NCBI GenBank assembly: GCA_947456855.1 | Contig: CANGTR010000004.1 | Span: 1 to 64,000 of the forward strand | Direction: 5' to 3' | Source: Sphingobacteriia bacterium | GTDB lineage: Bacteria > Bacteroidota > Bacteroidia > Chitinophagales > Chitinophagaceae | Length of the DNA: 64,000 bases | Shown: positions 32,743-42,700 of the stretch, one piece after another | Layout: every line of letters begins with the position of its first letter | Numbering within the stretch: the first letter of the stretch is position 1 | The notes under the pieces: generated by a model | The model's input: the letters and a program-made list of their open reading frames with translations, nothing else | What the model was told of the DNA's origin: nothing | The model's database searches: none | Translations under genes and position numbers: made by a program

Positions 32743-34869
32743 TTGTCTAAACAGCAATACCATATAGCATTAGTAGGAAACCCCAATAGCGGAAAAAGTT
32801 CGTTGTTCAATGCACTTACTGGACTCAATCAAAAAGTAGGTAATTTTCCGGGAGTTACGGTTGATAAAAAAACAGGCATCTATTCTATTATTAATGAAAA
32901 AGATACTGAGCTAATAGATTTACCGGGTACCTACAGTTTATACCCACGCCGATCAGATGAATGGGTGGCTTATAAAGTATTGATGGGTGCCGATACTGAT
33001 GTAAAAGCCGATATGGTTATTTTGGTAGCGGATGCCAGTAATTTAAAACGCAATTTGCTTTTTTGTAGTCAAATTGTTGATTTAAAAATACCAGTGGTCA
33101 TGGCATTAACCATGAATGATTTGGCTGCCAAAAAAGATATTAAAATAGATATTGCCAAACTCGAAAAAGAGTTAGGCATTCCTGTGGTAGCAGTTAATCC
33201 AAGAAAAAACAAGGGATTGGGTGATTTAAAAAAAGCCATCGCAAAACAAATTCTATCAAGTACTTCGGATTTCAATGCCGCTTCTTTAAAACCTGATTTT
33301 ATAGAAATAGAAAAACTGGCTCCTGCCGCTATAGCTGAAATGCAATCTTCCTTTCCTGCATTGAGTAAATATGCAGCCATTCATCATTTAATCAATTATG
33401 ATGAATTGCAGTCTGCTTCAGAACATGCAAGAATTGAAAGCATGGTAACCAAGCATCAATTCAATCCTACCAAAACGCAGGCAGAAGAAATTATGCAACG
33501 CTATACGCATATACGCCAGCTTATGAAGCAATGCGTAATTGAGCCAGGGCCATTGGACAAAAAAATGTACAGCGATAAAATTGATCAGGTATTATTGCAT
33601 CGTACATGGGGCTATGTTATTTTATTGGCAGTATTGTTTTTATTGTTTCAAAGTGTATTTGCACTGGCTACTTATCCAATGGATCTTATTGAATCGGGCT
33701 TTGCTCGAGTAAGCAGTTGGCTAACCATTCAATTACCCGATGCCTGGTGGAGCAATTTAATGATCAATGGATTTGTAGCTGGCCTCAGCGGTATTTTAGT
33801 ATTTGTACCGCAGATCATGATTTTATTTGGTTTGATCACCATGCTCGAAGACAGTGGCTATATGGCACGCATTGGTTTTTTAAGTGATCGACTGATGCGT
33901 AAAGTGGGCTTGAACGGAAAGAGTGTAATGCCCATGATCAGCAGTTTTGCCTGTGCAGTGCCTGCCATCATGAGTGCTAGAAATATTGAAAATAAAAAGG
34001 AAAGGCTACTCACTATTTTGGTAACGCCGCTCATGAGTTGTAGTGCGAGGCTACCGGTGTACACTATTTTAATTGCCTTGGTAATTGATGATCGTTATTA
34101 TTTTGGCTTTATCAGTTTGCAAGGTTTAGTAATGATGGCTTTGTATTTTCTCGGAACATTCATGGCGCTTTTTGTTAGCTATATATTGAAGTGGTTTATC
34201 AATATCAAAGAGAAAAGTTTTTTCATTTTAGAACTACCACTTTACCGATCTCCCCGATGGAAAAATGTAGGCATTACCATGGTGGAGAAAGCGCGCATAT
34301 TTGTTTCTGATGCAGGAAAGGTAATTATGATTATCAGTTTACTCTTGTGGTTCTTAAGTTCATTCGGACCCGGCAAAGCAATTGATCAAGTAGAAAATAA
34401 ATATGCTACAATGATTCAGGCTGCTCCAGCATCGAAAGATTCATTGAAGCGTGTTGCTTCAGCAGAAAAATTACAACATTCTTATGCCGGTATTTTGGGC
34501 AAAGCCATTGAACCAGCTATTGCACCTTTAGGATACGATTGGAAAATTGGCATTGCACTCATTACTTCATTTGCTGCCAGAGAAGTATTTGTAGGAACCA
34601 TGGCTACACTCTACAGTGTTGAAGCAGATGACGACCAATCGCTTCGCGCTAAATTACAAGCTGCTACCCACGAAGATGGACGAAAAGTTTATACCCTTCC
34701 AGCCGCATTGTCTTTAATGGTATTTTATGTTTTGGCCATGCAATGCATGAGTACACTCGCAATAGTAAAACGCGAAACCAAAACCTGGAAATGGCCTGCC
34801 TTTCAATTCGCCTACATGACGGTACTTGCTTATGGAATGAGCTGGTTGGTGTATGTGTTATTTAGTTAA
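32743..34869 (+). CDS. feoB: ferrous iron transporter FeoB
   Basis: Imports Fe(II) across the inner membrane. The N-terminal G-domain shows G1 GNPNSGKSS, the GVTVDKKTG switch and G3 DLPGTYS. The G4 position reads LTMNDL instead of the usual NxxD, which may loosen guanine specificity. After a helical GDI domain come the membrane domain with the Cys-bearing gate motifs (SSFACAVPAIMSAR, TPLMSCSARLPVYT). I prefer the TTG at 32743, which puts the G1 motif at the normal distance; the track's ATG is 32683. No feoA or feoC gene is adjacent. Its stop overlaps the convergent serine hydrolase stop by eight bases. Confidence 0.93.
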   Translation: MSKQQYHIALVGNPNSGKSSLFNALTGLNQKVGNFPGVTVDKKTGIYSIINEKDTELIDLPGTYSLYPRRSDEWVAYKVLMGADTDVKADMVILVADASNLKRNLLFCSQIVDLKIPVVMALTMNDLAAKKDIKIDIAKLEKELGIPVVAVNPRKNKGLGDLKKAIAKQILSSTSDFNAASLKPDFIEIEKLAPAAIAEMQSSFPALSKYAAIHHLINYDELQSASEHARIESMVTKHQFNPTKTQAEEIMQRYTHIRQLMKQCVIEPGPLDKKMYSDKIDQVLLHRTWGYVILLAVLFLLFQSVFALATYPMDLIESGFARVSSWLTIQLPDAWWSNLMINGFVAGLSGILVFVPQIMILFGLITMLEDSGYMARIGFLSDRLMRKVGLNGKSVMPMISSFACAVPAIMSARNIENKKERLLTILVTPLMSCSARLPVYTILIALVIDDRYYFGFISLQGLVMMALYFLGTFMALFVSYILKWFINIKEKSFFILELPLYRSPRWKNVGITMVEKARIFVSDAGKVIMIISLLLWFLSSFGPGKAIDQVENKYATMIQAAPASKDSLKRVASAEKLQHSYAGILGKAIEPAIAPLGYDWKIGIALITSFAAREVFVGTMATLYSVEADDDQSLRAKLQAATHEDGRKVYTLPAALSLMVFYVLAMQCMSTLAIVKRETKTWKWPAFQFAYMTVLAYGMSWLVYVLFS

Positions 34870-35725
34870 AATACTCCCACAATAATTTACTCAATTGATT
34901 GGTAAGCACCCAAGCTTCATTGGAATTTTCCCAAGATTTATCTTGATTGTTCTTGGTACAAATGCAAAAAATATAACGCGCATCATCGGCATTTACATAA
35001 AGTACTTCGCTTCTGCTTGCATTCACTGCGCCGTTTTTACTGGCAACAAAAACACCAGCAGGTATTTGAGACAATGCTTGTTCGTCCCAATAATTTCTGC
35101 CCAAGAGTCGCAACATTTTTTCGCTGGCAGTATCATTCAATAATTTTTTAGTGGCGATCAATTCCATCAATTGCGCCATTTCTCTTGGGCTTGTTTGCCC
35201 CCATCCATATTGGGTTCTGTTGTTTTCTCTTCCTGGTGTTCTGCTATTTACCCTTGTAACAGATAACCCATTGGCTTCCATTAATTCATTGATCCTTGTT
35301 CCTGTTCCGGCCAATTGTTGCAACCATAAACTGGCGGTATTATCGCTGGTAGTGAGCATGAGCATGATCACCTTGCTCAATTCTATTTTTGCACTGTCTT
35401 TTAAATTACCAACCACATCTCCATCATCATAAAATAAATTCTTGGTATAAGTAAGTGTTTGATGATAATTCAATTCATGTTTATCCATCTTGTCCATTAC
35501 ACCAACTAGTATGGGAACTTTTACCATACTTGCAGTTGGAAACACCGTATCTGCATTAATGGCTACAACTCGATTGCGCTCGAGGTCATGCACATAAATC
35601 CCCACATCACCTTTGAACCCTTGAATTAATTCGGTTATTTTTTCAGTTAGCTTCTTATCGGTTTTTTGAGCCAGGCAAGAGAAGCTCCAGCAGATGGCAA
35701 CAATAAAAAAGAGGAATCTTTTCAT
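34862..35725 (-). CDS. class A beta-lactamase-like serine hydrolase
   Basis: A signal peptide ends near CLAQ. The three active-site motifs of class A beta-lactamases are present: S66-x-x-K69 (TASMVKV), SDN at 127-129 (TTSDNTAS) and K230-N-G (SKNGAVN). The omega-loop region reads SRTPGRENN rather than the standard ExxLN; E167 could be the general base but this is not certain. At 287 residues it fits the beta-lactamase2 family, which includes true lactamases and other serine hydrolases. Resistance should not be inferred from this alone. A near-consensus -7 box (TATATTTA) lies upstream. Confidence 0.85.
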   Translation of the reverse strand: MKRFLFFIVAICWSFSCLAQKTDKKLTEKITELIQGFKGDVGIYVHDLERNRVVAINADTVFPTASMVKVPILVGVMDKMDKHELNYHQTLTYTKNLFYDDGDVVGNLKDSAKIELSKVIMLMLTTSDNTASLWLQQLAGTGTRINELMEANGLSVTRVNSRTPGRENNRTQYGWGQTSPREMAQLMELIATKKLLNDTASEKMLRLLGRNYWDEQALSQIPAGVFVASKNGAVNASRSEVLYVNADDARYIFCICTKNNQDKSWENSNEAWVLTNQLSKLLWEYFN

Positions 35726-35826
35726 AATAGAAATTGATTCCTCAAGATAAATATATTTTCGATCGACTAATCAATAACATGCACAATCACCAATATGCAT
35801 TTGACTTCTTGGATTTGCCATGCAAT

Positions 35827-36294
35827 TTAGATAGTAGCCCAGGCAGCTAAAATTTCTTCTGTATGGTTCTTGGTATCTGGTTTGTCGATGATTTTGCGAA
35901 TAATCCCCGCTTCGTCTATTAAAAAAGTAGTACGGGTAGTGCCCATATAGGTTCTTCCCATAAATTTTTTCTCACCCCATAAATTGTATTTGTCTACAAT
36001 TTTTTTGTCTTCATCAGAAATTAAAGGAAAAGGTAATTCATATTTTTCTTCGAACTTTTTGTGGCTTTTTACACTGTCTACACTCACACCCAATACTTGG
36101 AATCCTTTTTTAATCAAGGCACTGTGATTGTCTTTGAGGTTACAAGCTTGTGCGGTACATCCCGGCGTATCGTCTTTTGGGTAAAAATACAATATCACTT
36201 TCTTTCCCTTGTAATCTGCCAAAGAAATGGCTTTGCCATTCTGGTCTAACGCTTTTATTGCCGGTGCTTTACTGCCTTCTTTTAATACTGCCAT
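35827..36294 (-). CDS. bcp: thioredoxin-dependent thiol peroxidase (BCP/PrxQ)
   Basis: Reduces hydrogen peroxide and organic hydroperoxides using thioredoxin. The peroxidatic C46 in DDTPGCTAQAC with a resolving C51 five residues later defines the PrxQ/BCP type. FYPKDDTPGCT and NLKDNHSALIKKGFQVLGVS are the family core. It has 155 residues with no signal peptide, so it is cytoplasmic. It is divergent from the carB half-gene, with only 70 bases between the two starts, including a GGGAAGG palindrome. Confidence 0.95.
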   Translation of the reverse strand: MAVLKEGSKAPAIKALDQNGKAISLADYKGKKVILYFYPKDDTPGCTAQACNLKDNHSALIKKGFQVLGVSVDSVKSHKKFEEKYELPFPLISDEDKKIVDKYNLWGEKKFMGRTYMGTTRTTFLIDEAGIIRKIIDKPDTKNHTEEILAAWATI

Positions 36295-36314
36295 ATTGTT
36301 TTATTTGTTTTTAA

Positions 36315-36333
36315 GGGAAGGTTTGGCCTTCCC
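36315..36333. promoter_or_regulatory. palindrome GGGAAGG-n5-CCTTCCC between bcp and carB
   Basis: A perfect 7-bp inverted repeat with a 5-base spacer, just upstream of the carB -7 box. Neither side has a T run, so it does not look like a terminator. An operator for one or both divergent genes is possible. Confidence 0.35.
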
Positions 36334-36337
36334 GCCT

Positions 36338-36345
36338 TACATTTG
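36338..36345 (+). promoter_or_regulatory. -7 box TACATTTG for the carB half-gene
   Basis: Exact TAnnTTTG, 19 bases before the ATG at 36365. It supports that start over the track's start inside bcp. Confidence 0.5.
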
Positions 36346-36364
36346 TGCAATTTATTCAAATATC

Positions 36365-38011
36365 ATGCCTAAAGATCAATCTATTCAATCTGTTCTCATC
36401 ATCGGTTCTGGACCAATTATCATTGGGCAAGCCTGTGAATTCGACTATTCTGGCTCTCAAGCCGCTAGAAGTATTCGTGAAGAGGGGATAAAAGTAATAC
36501 TTATCAACAGTAATCCCGCCACAATTATGACGGATCCGATGATGGCAGACAAAGTTTATCTACTGCCATTAACTGCAGAAAGTATCGAACAGATACTTAT
36601 GGAGAACCAAATTGATGCCGTTTTACCTACCATGGGAGGCCAAACAGCACTCAATTTATGTAAGGAAGTAGATGAATTGGGCATTTGGGAAAAATACAAT
36701 TGCAGATTGATTGGAGTGGATGTTGCCGCTATAGATACTGCTGAAGACAGGGAGAAATTTCGACAATTGATGGTGAAAATTGGCATGCCAACTGCGCCTA
36801 GCCATGTTGCCAATAGCTTTTTAGAAGGAAAGGAATTTGCTCAACAGATTGGCTTTCCGTTGGTAATTAGGCCTTCATTTACTTTAGGAGGAACTGGTGG
36901 TGGATTTGTACATTCTAAAGATGATTTAGATGCAGCATTAGACCGAGGATTGAAAGCATCTCCTATTCATGAGGTATTGGTAGAAAAAGCAGTGTTGGGA
37001 TGGAAAGAATATGAATTGGAATTACTAAGAGATTGTAATGACAATGTGGTGATTATTTGTACGGTGGAGAACCTCGATCCGATGGGGGTGCATACAGGTG
37101 ATTCAATTACTGTAGCACCGGCTATGACCTTGAGTGACACTGCATTTCAGGAGATGCGCAACAAAGCCATTTTGATGATGCGCTCACTCGGAAATTTCAC
37201 TGGTGGCTGTAATGTGCAGTTTGCCTTGAATCCGGAAACCGAAGAACTCATTGCAGTAGAAATTAATCCAAGGGTGAGCAGGTCTTCTGCATTGGCTTCT
37301 AAAGCAACAGGATACCCGATTGCAAAAATTGCTGCTAAATTGGCCATAGGATACAGTTTGGATGAATTGAAAAATCAAATCACCAAAACCACATCGGCTT
37401 ATTTTGAACCAGCATTGGATTATGTTATTGTAAAAGTACCGCGTTGGAATTTCGATAAATTCAAAGGAGCCAATGATACATTGGGCCTTCAAATGAAAAG
37501 TGTTGGTGAAGTAATGGCCATTGGAAGAAGTTTTCCGGAAGCCTTACAAAAAGCCTGTCAGAGCTTAGAGAATGAAGCTGTAGGCTTGGGTTATTATGGT
37601 AAAAGTTTAATGAAAAGCGATGAATTGGTAGAGTACATTAAAACACCAAAATGGGATCGCATTTTTAGAATCAAAGATGCGCTGATGCAGGGCTCCACCG
37701 TTAAGTCTATTGCTCAAGCCACAGGTATTGATCGCTGGTTTTTATACCAAATTCAAAATATTTGTACACTAGAAAAAGAAATTGCTACCCATCATATTGA
37801 TAGTTTGCCAACTTCATTATTAAAAGAAGCCAAAAAAATGGGCTTCTCAGATATTCAAATTGCTAAAATCATGTCGGGCAATAGTACCGAAGATCAGGTG
37901 TACGAAAAAAGAAAATCATTGGGCATTACCCGTGTTTATAAAATGGTAGATACCTGTGCTGCAGAATTTGAAGCAAAGACTCCTTATTTCTATAGCAGTT
38001 TCGAAGGTTAA
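36365..38011 (+). CDS. carB: carbamoyl-phosphate synthase large chain, N-terminal half only
   Basis: The 548 residues match the first half of CarB: MPKDQSIQSVLIIGSGPIIIGQ, EFDYSGSQAARSIREEG, MGGQTALNL, an ATP-grasp domain (RPSFTLGGTGGGFV, GWKEYELELLRD, VEINPRVSRSSALASKATG) that makes carboxyphosphate, then the oligomerisation domain (WDRIFRIKDALMQG, VYKMVDTCAAEF). It stops after PYFYSSFEG, exactly where full-length CarB goes on to its second ATP-grasp domain. The next 71 bases hold no continuation in any frame, and the next gene is transketolase. So the second half must be encoded elsewhere, as in archaea with split carB. It is not a truncation within a domain. Confidence 0.88.
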   Translation: MPKDQSIQSVLIIGSGPIIIGQACEFDYSGSQAARSIREEGIKVILINSNPATIMTDPMMADKVYLLPLTAESIEQILMENQIDAVLPTMGGQTALNLCKEVDELGIWEKYNCRLIGVDVAAIDTAEDREKFRQLMVKIGMPTAPSHVANSFLEGKEFAQQIGFPLVIRPSFTLGGTGGGFVHSKDDLDAALDRGLKASPIHEVLVEKAVLGWKEYELELLRDCNDNVVIICTVENLDPMGVHTGDSITVAPAMTLSDTAFQEMRNKAILMMRSLGNFTGGCNVQFALNPETEELIAVEINPRVSRSSALASKATGYPIAKIAAKLAIGYSLDELKNQITKTTSAYFEPALDYVIVKVPRWNFDKFKGANDTLGLQMKSVGEVMAIGRSFPEALQKACQSLENEAVGLGYYGKSLMKSDELVEYIKTPKWDRIFRIKDALMQGSTVKSIAQATGIDRWFLYQIQNICTLEKEIATHHIDSLPTSLLKEAKKMGFSDIQIAKIMSGNSTEDQVYEKRKSLGITRVYKMVDTCAAEFEAKTPYFYSSFEG

Positions 38012-38082
38012 ATTATTTTACAGTAAAAGGCAGCAATATAAAAAACACTTTACTTTGTAACTCCAAAGCACAATTACAACTT

Positions 38083-39045
38083 ATGAAACTAAAAGATATA
38101 CAAGTACTCAACGAAAAGGAAACAAGGGGTGGTTTTGGCGAAGGGATCCATGAAATTGGAAAAGAAAACCAAAATGTAGTAGTGCTTACAGCCGATTTAG
38201 CTGGCTCTTTAAAACTAGGTCCATTTATTAAAGATTTTCCCAACCGTTTTGTACAAGTAGGTATTGCCGAAGCCAATATGATTGGCATTGCTGCAGGAAT
38301 GACCGTTGGAGGAAAAATTCCATATACCACTACTTTTGCCAATTTCAGCACAGGCAGGGTGTACGACCAGATTCGTCAAAGCGTTGCCTACAGTGGAAAA
38401 AATGTAAAAATTTGCGCTTCACATGCTGGATTAACTTTGGGAGAAGACGGTGCAACCCATCAGATTTTAGAAGATATTGGATTGATGAAAATGTTGCCAG
38501 GCATGACGGTAATAGTTCCTTGCGATTTCAATCAAACCAAAGCTGCTACCAAAGCCATTGCATCTTATGAAGGGCCTGTTTATTTAAGATTTGGGCGTCC
38601 GAAATGGCCCAACTTCACCAAAGAAGATGGATCTGATTTTGTAATTGGAAAAGCACAACAACTAAGCGAAGGAACAGATGTTTCTATTTTTGCTTGTGGT
38701 CATATGGTTTGGAAAGCCATTGAAGCCGGTAGAATTTTAGAAGAAAAAGGAATCAGTGTTGAAGTAATTAATATTCATACCATCAAACCTTTAGATACTG
38801 AAGCAATTATCAAATCCATCTCAAAAACAAAAGCTGCAGTAACGGTTGAAGAGCACAATGTAATTGGTGGATTGGGAGATGCTGTTGCTCAAGTAGCGGC
38901 TAAACATTGCCCTATACCTATTGAATATATTGGCACCAATGATACATTCGGTGAAAGTGGCAAACCAACAGAACTACTTACTAAGTATGGTTTAGACACT
39001 CCTTTTATTGTAGCTGCTGCTGAAAAAGCAATCAGTAGAAAATAA
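38083..39045 (+). CDS. transketolase, C-terminal subunit (split enzyme)
   Basis: Carries the pyrimidine-binding and C-terminal domains of transketolase. VVVLTADLAGSLKLGPF, RFVQVGIAEANMIGIAAGMTVGGK (the catalytic Glu), ASHAGLTLGEDGATHQ and VYLRFGRPKWP identify it, and the length of 320 residues equals the C-terminal half. In Bacteroidota transketolase is often split, with the TPP-binding N-terminal subunit gene just upstream. Here the upstream gene is the carB half, so the partner is elsewhere. It serves the non-oxidative pentose phosphate pathway. A DXS or PDH-E1beta identity is less likely given the transketolase-type motifs. Confidence 0.88.
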   Translation: MKLKDIQVLNEKETRGGFGEGIHEIGKENQNVVVLTADLAGSLKLGPFIKDFPNRFVQVGIAEANMIGIAAGMTVGGKIPYTTTFANFSTGRVYDQIRQSVAYSGKNVKICASHAGLTLGEDGATHQILEDIGLMKMLPGMTVIVPCDFNQTKAATKAIASYEGPVYLRFGRPKWPNFTKEDGSDFVIGKAQQLSEGTDVSIFACGHMVWKAIEAGRILEEKGISVEVINIHTIKPLDTEAIIKSISKTKAAVTVEEHNVIGGLGDAVAQVAAKHCPIPIEYIGTNDTFGESGKPTELLTKYGLDTPFIVAAAEKAISRK

Positions 39046-39059
39046 GGGTGCGAGGGATT

Positions 39060-39707
39060 TTAAGGAGCCAATCTTGCTCTTTTCCAATTGCCATTTAAAT
39101 CGATGGTATATTTAATTCTGTCGTGCAAGCGGCTGCTTCGGCCTTGCCAGAACTCCATGGCCTCGGGTCTTACAATATAACCACCCCAATGTGCTGGTCT
39201 TGGCACGAGCGATTCATCGGAATATTTTTCACTTACTTTTTTAAAATTGTCTTCTAAAAATGCGCGGTTAGGAATTACCTGACTTTGAGGTGAAACCCAT
39301 GCACCAATTCTACTTCCTATAGGGCGCGATAAAAAATAAGCATCACTATCAGCTTCGGCTATTTTTTGAACTACCCCTTCGATTCTTATTTGACGTTCTA
39401 ATTCTTTCCAGAAAAACAACAAAGCAACATGGTGGTTGTTGGTCATTTCAAGTCCCTTGTTGCTATTGTAATTGGTAAAAAAAACAAAACCATCATCCGT
39501 ATATCCTTTTAATAAAACAATTCTTGCAGATGGCTTACCCTCTTTGTTAACTGTTGATAATGTCATGGCGTTTACTTCATCAATTGCAGCGCTGGTAGCT
39601 TCTTCCCACCATGCAGTAAATTGAATAAAAGGATCAATCGCTGCATCTGCTTCATCAAAAGACTGAAGCATATAGTCTCTTCTAATATCAGCAATTGAAC
39701 TAGCCAT
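39060..39707 (-). CDS. pdxH: pyridoxamine 5'-phosphate oxidase
   Basis: FMN enzyme that oxidises pyridoxamine or pyridoxine 5'-phosphate to pyridoxal 5'-phosphate. The family blocks are NAMTLSTVNKEGKPSARIVLLKG (as VNAMTLSTVN), FFTNYNSNKGLEMTNNHHVALLFFW, SRPIGSRIGAWVSPQSQ and the C-terminal FWQGRSSRLHDRIKY with the substrate-binding RLHDR. It has 215 residues, the standard size. An exact -7 box overlaps the last codons of the RND permease gene upstream, so pdxH has its own promoter. It converges on the transketolase gene. Confidence 0.95.
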   Translation of the reverse strand: MASSIADIRRDYMLQSFDEADAAIDPFIQFTAWWEEATSAAIDEVNAMTLSTVNKEGKPSARIVLLKGYTDDGFVFFTNYNSNKGLEMTNNHHVALLFFWKELERQIRIEGVVQKIAEADSDAYFLSRPIGSRIGAWVSPQSQVIPNRAFLEDNFKKVSEKYSDESLVPRPAHWGGYIVRPEAMEFWQGRSSRLHDRIKYTIDLNGNWKRARLAP

Positions 39708-39719
39708 ATTAATTTTTTA

Positions 39720-39727
39720 CAAAGTTA
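39720..39727 (-). promoter_or_regulatory. -7 box TAACTTTG for pdxH
   Basis: Exact TAnnTTTG on the minus strand, 12 bases before the pdxH ATG at 39707, overlapping the stop codon of the RND permease gene. Confidence 0.45.
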
Positions 39728-42700
39728 ATCTGAAATATTGATGGATTTAGTATCGTGTTTTCCAGAGATATAGGTATAAATGGCAGGGATTACAAATAAG
39801 GTTAGTAATAACGAAAATAAAATACCTCCTACAATAACAATACCCAATGGCATACGACTTGTTGCGGCTGCGCCCAAACTTAGTGCAATTGGAAGTGCTC
39901 CTAAGGCAGTTGCCAAACTGGTCATTAATATAGGACGCAATCTTTGAGCAGAAGCCTCCAACACTGCATCGTTTTTATTTAAGCCAAATTCCCTTTTTTG
40001 ATTGGCGAACTCTACAATTAAAATTCCATTCTTGGTTACCAAACCAATTAACATGATCATTCCAATTTGTGAGAATATATTAATGGTTTGATCAAAAATC
40101 CACAAGCACAATAATGCGCCTGCTAATGCCAAAGGAACGGTAAACATGATGGTGAATGGATCTTTAAAACTTTCAAATTGTGCGGCTAATACCAAATAAA
40201 TTAATATCAATGCTAAACCAAAGGCAAATGATGTATTAGAAGAACTTTCTTCAAAATCACGAGAAGGTCCATTCAAGGCTGTTTTAAAACTTTCATCCAG
40301 CAATTGATCGCCTATTCTTCTCATGGCTTTAACCCCGTCTCCAATAGTCATCCCTTCGGCCAATGAAGCCGAAATTGTTGCAGCTTTAAATCGATTGAAA
40401 TGATACAAAGTAGGTGGATTAGAGCTTTCTACCAACTTTACTACTGCCGAAAGTGGTATACTTTCTCCTCTGTTATTTCTAACATATAACTTTTCTATAT
40501 CAGCTGGCTTTTGCCTGTCTTTATAAGCAACCTGAGATATTACCTCATATTGCCTTCCATTCATTATATAATAAGCTAAACGCCTTCCGCTAAATGCACT
40601 CGAAACCACATCTGCAACATCTACAATAGATAAACCAAGATCTTTTGCTTTTATACGATCAATGGTTAATTGAACTTCGGGTTTATTAAACTTGAGGTTT
40701 ACATCAACGTTTTGAAAGGTTTTGTCTTTACGTGCTTCTTCTAAAAATTTAGGAATGACATTTTTTATTTTTTCAAAATCCAGATTTTGCAAAATAAATT
40801 GAACTGGTAAAGATCCTCTAGATCCTAATCCAACAGAGATGGTTTGCTCTTCTACTGGAAAGATTCTTGCATTGTTAATACTGGGTAATTTTTTACCAAT
40901 AGCTTTGGCGATTTCTGATTGAGATCTTTTTCTTTTATCTGGCTCTACTAATTTAATTCTTAAAGTACCCCCATTTACACCTCCACCGCCTCCAAAACCT
41001 GGAACTGCAGCAAATACAAAATCTTTTTCTGGTACAGAGTCGGTTAAATAGTTCAATAGCTTGTCGCCAGTTTCAACCATATAACCATAACTAGCTCCTT
41101 CTGGTCCGCTCATCGAAAAACGAATACTACTTCTATCTTCTAGCGGCGCTAGTTCACTTTGTAAACTTTTGCCAATAAAGAAAATAATACCTATACATAT
41201 TGCTACAATAACCCAAGCTATCCACCTTAGTTTTAAAAAGGATGCCAGTAAATTTTTATAACCAGATTCCATTCCTTTAAAAAATGGCTCCGTCATGTCA
41301 TAAAACTTTCCATGCCCTGCATCTTTTCGATTTAATACAACATTTAATACTGGAGTAATAGTTAAAGAAACGAAAGCAGAAATCAAAACAGCAGCGGCAA
41401 CCACTATACCAAACTCACGAAATAAACTTCCTACAAATCCTTGTAAGAAAATTACTGGAAGAAATACAACGGCCAAAGTAATAGAGGTAGAAATTACTGC
41501 AAAGAAAATTTCCTTACTTCCTTCCAATGCCGCTTTACGAATCGGTAGCCCTTGTTCTAACTTTCTAAAAATATTTTCTGTTACAACAATTCCATCATCT
41601 ACCACCAATCCTGTTGCAAGTACTATTCCCAATAAGGTTAATACATTTATAGAAAATCCAGAAATATACATGATGAAAAATGTAGCCACCAATGAAATAG
41701 GAATATCAATCAGTGGCCTAATAGCAATCATCCAATTTCGAAAGAAAAAGAAAATAACCAACACCACTAAAGTGAAAGAAATTAATAAAGTTTCTTCAAC
41801 CTCTTGAATAGAAGCCCTAACATTTTTAGTTTGGTCTATTAAAGGAGTCATGATAAAATCTCCTTTCTCTGTTTTTTGAATTTCTGCTAATCGCTTATAA
41901 AACTCATCGGCAATTTTTATGTAGTTGGCCCCGGGCTGTGGAATAATGGCCATTCCAACTGCATTTACTCCATTTAAACGCCAACTATATTCATCACTCT
42001 CAGGTCCAATTTCTACATAAGCTACATCCGACAAACGAATGATGCCTGTAGGAGATTGACGAATAATTAAATCCCTGAAATCTTTTTCAGAAGTTAATTT
42101 GCCTAATGCACGAATGGTTAACTCGGTTTTATCGCCATAGATTTTTCCAGAAGGAATTTCAACGTTTTCCGTATTTAATGCAACTCTAATATCACTGAAT
42201 GTTACATTGAATGCATTCATTTTATCAGGGTCTATCCAAATACGCATCGAAGGACGTTTTTGCCCAAAAATATTCACAGCACTTACTTCTGAAATAGTTT
42301 GAAATCTTTCTTGCAAAACATTCTCTGCATATTCACTCAATTCTAATAGCCCTTTGGTTTGGCTTTGAATCGCTAGCATAATAATGAAATCGGAGTTGGC
42401 GTCGGACTTGCTAACTACTGGAGGAGCGTCTACATCTTGAGGTAAATTTCTTACAGCCTGACTTACCTTATCTCTAACATCATTTGCTGCTGCTTCTAAA
42501 TTTTCTGTAACATTGAACTCTACAGTAATATTGCTATTTCCGTTAGAGCTTGAAGAAGAAATACTTCTTATACCTGGAATACCATTGATGGCTTTTTCCA
42601 ACGGCTCGGTAATTTGACTCTCAATAATATCAGCATTAGCACCAGAATAAGAAGTTCTAACATTTACTACAGGTGGATCTACCGCTGGATATTCACGTAC

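Noticed and set aside
35771-35821. 16-codon ORF MANPRSQMHIGDCACY after bcp
   Set aside because: Too short, with no supporting context, in a normal intergenic gap.
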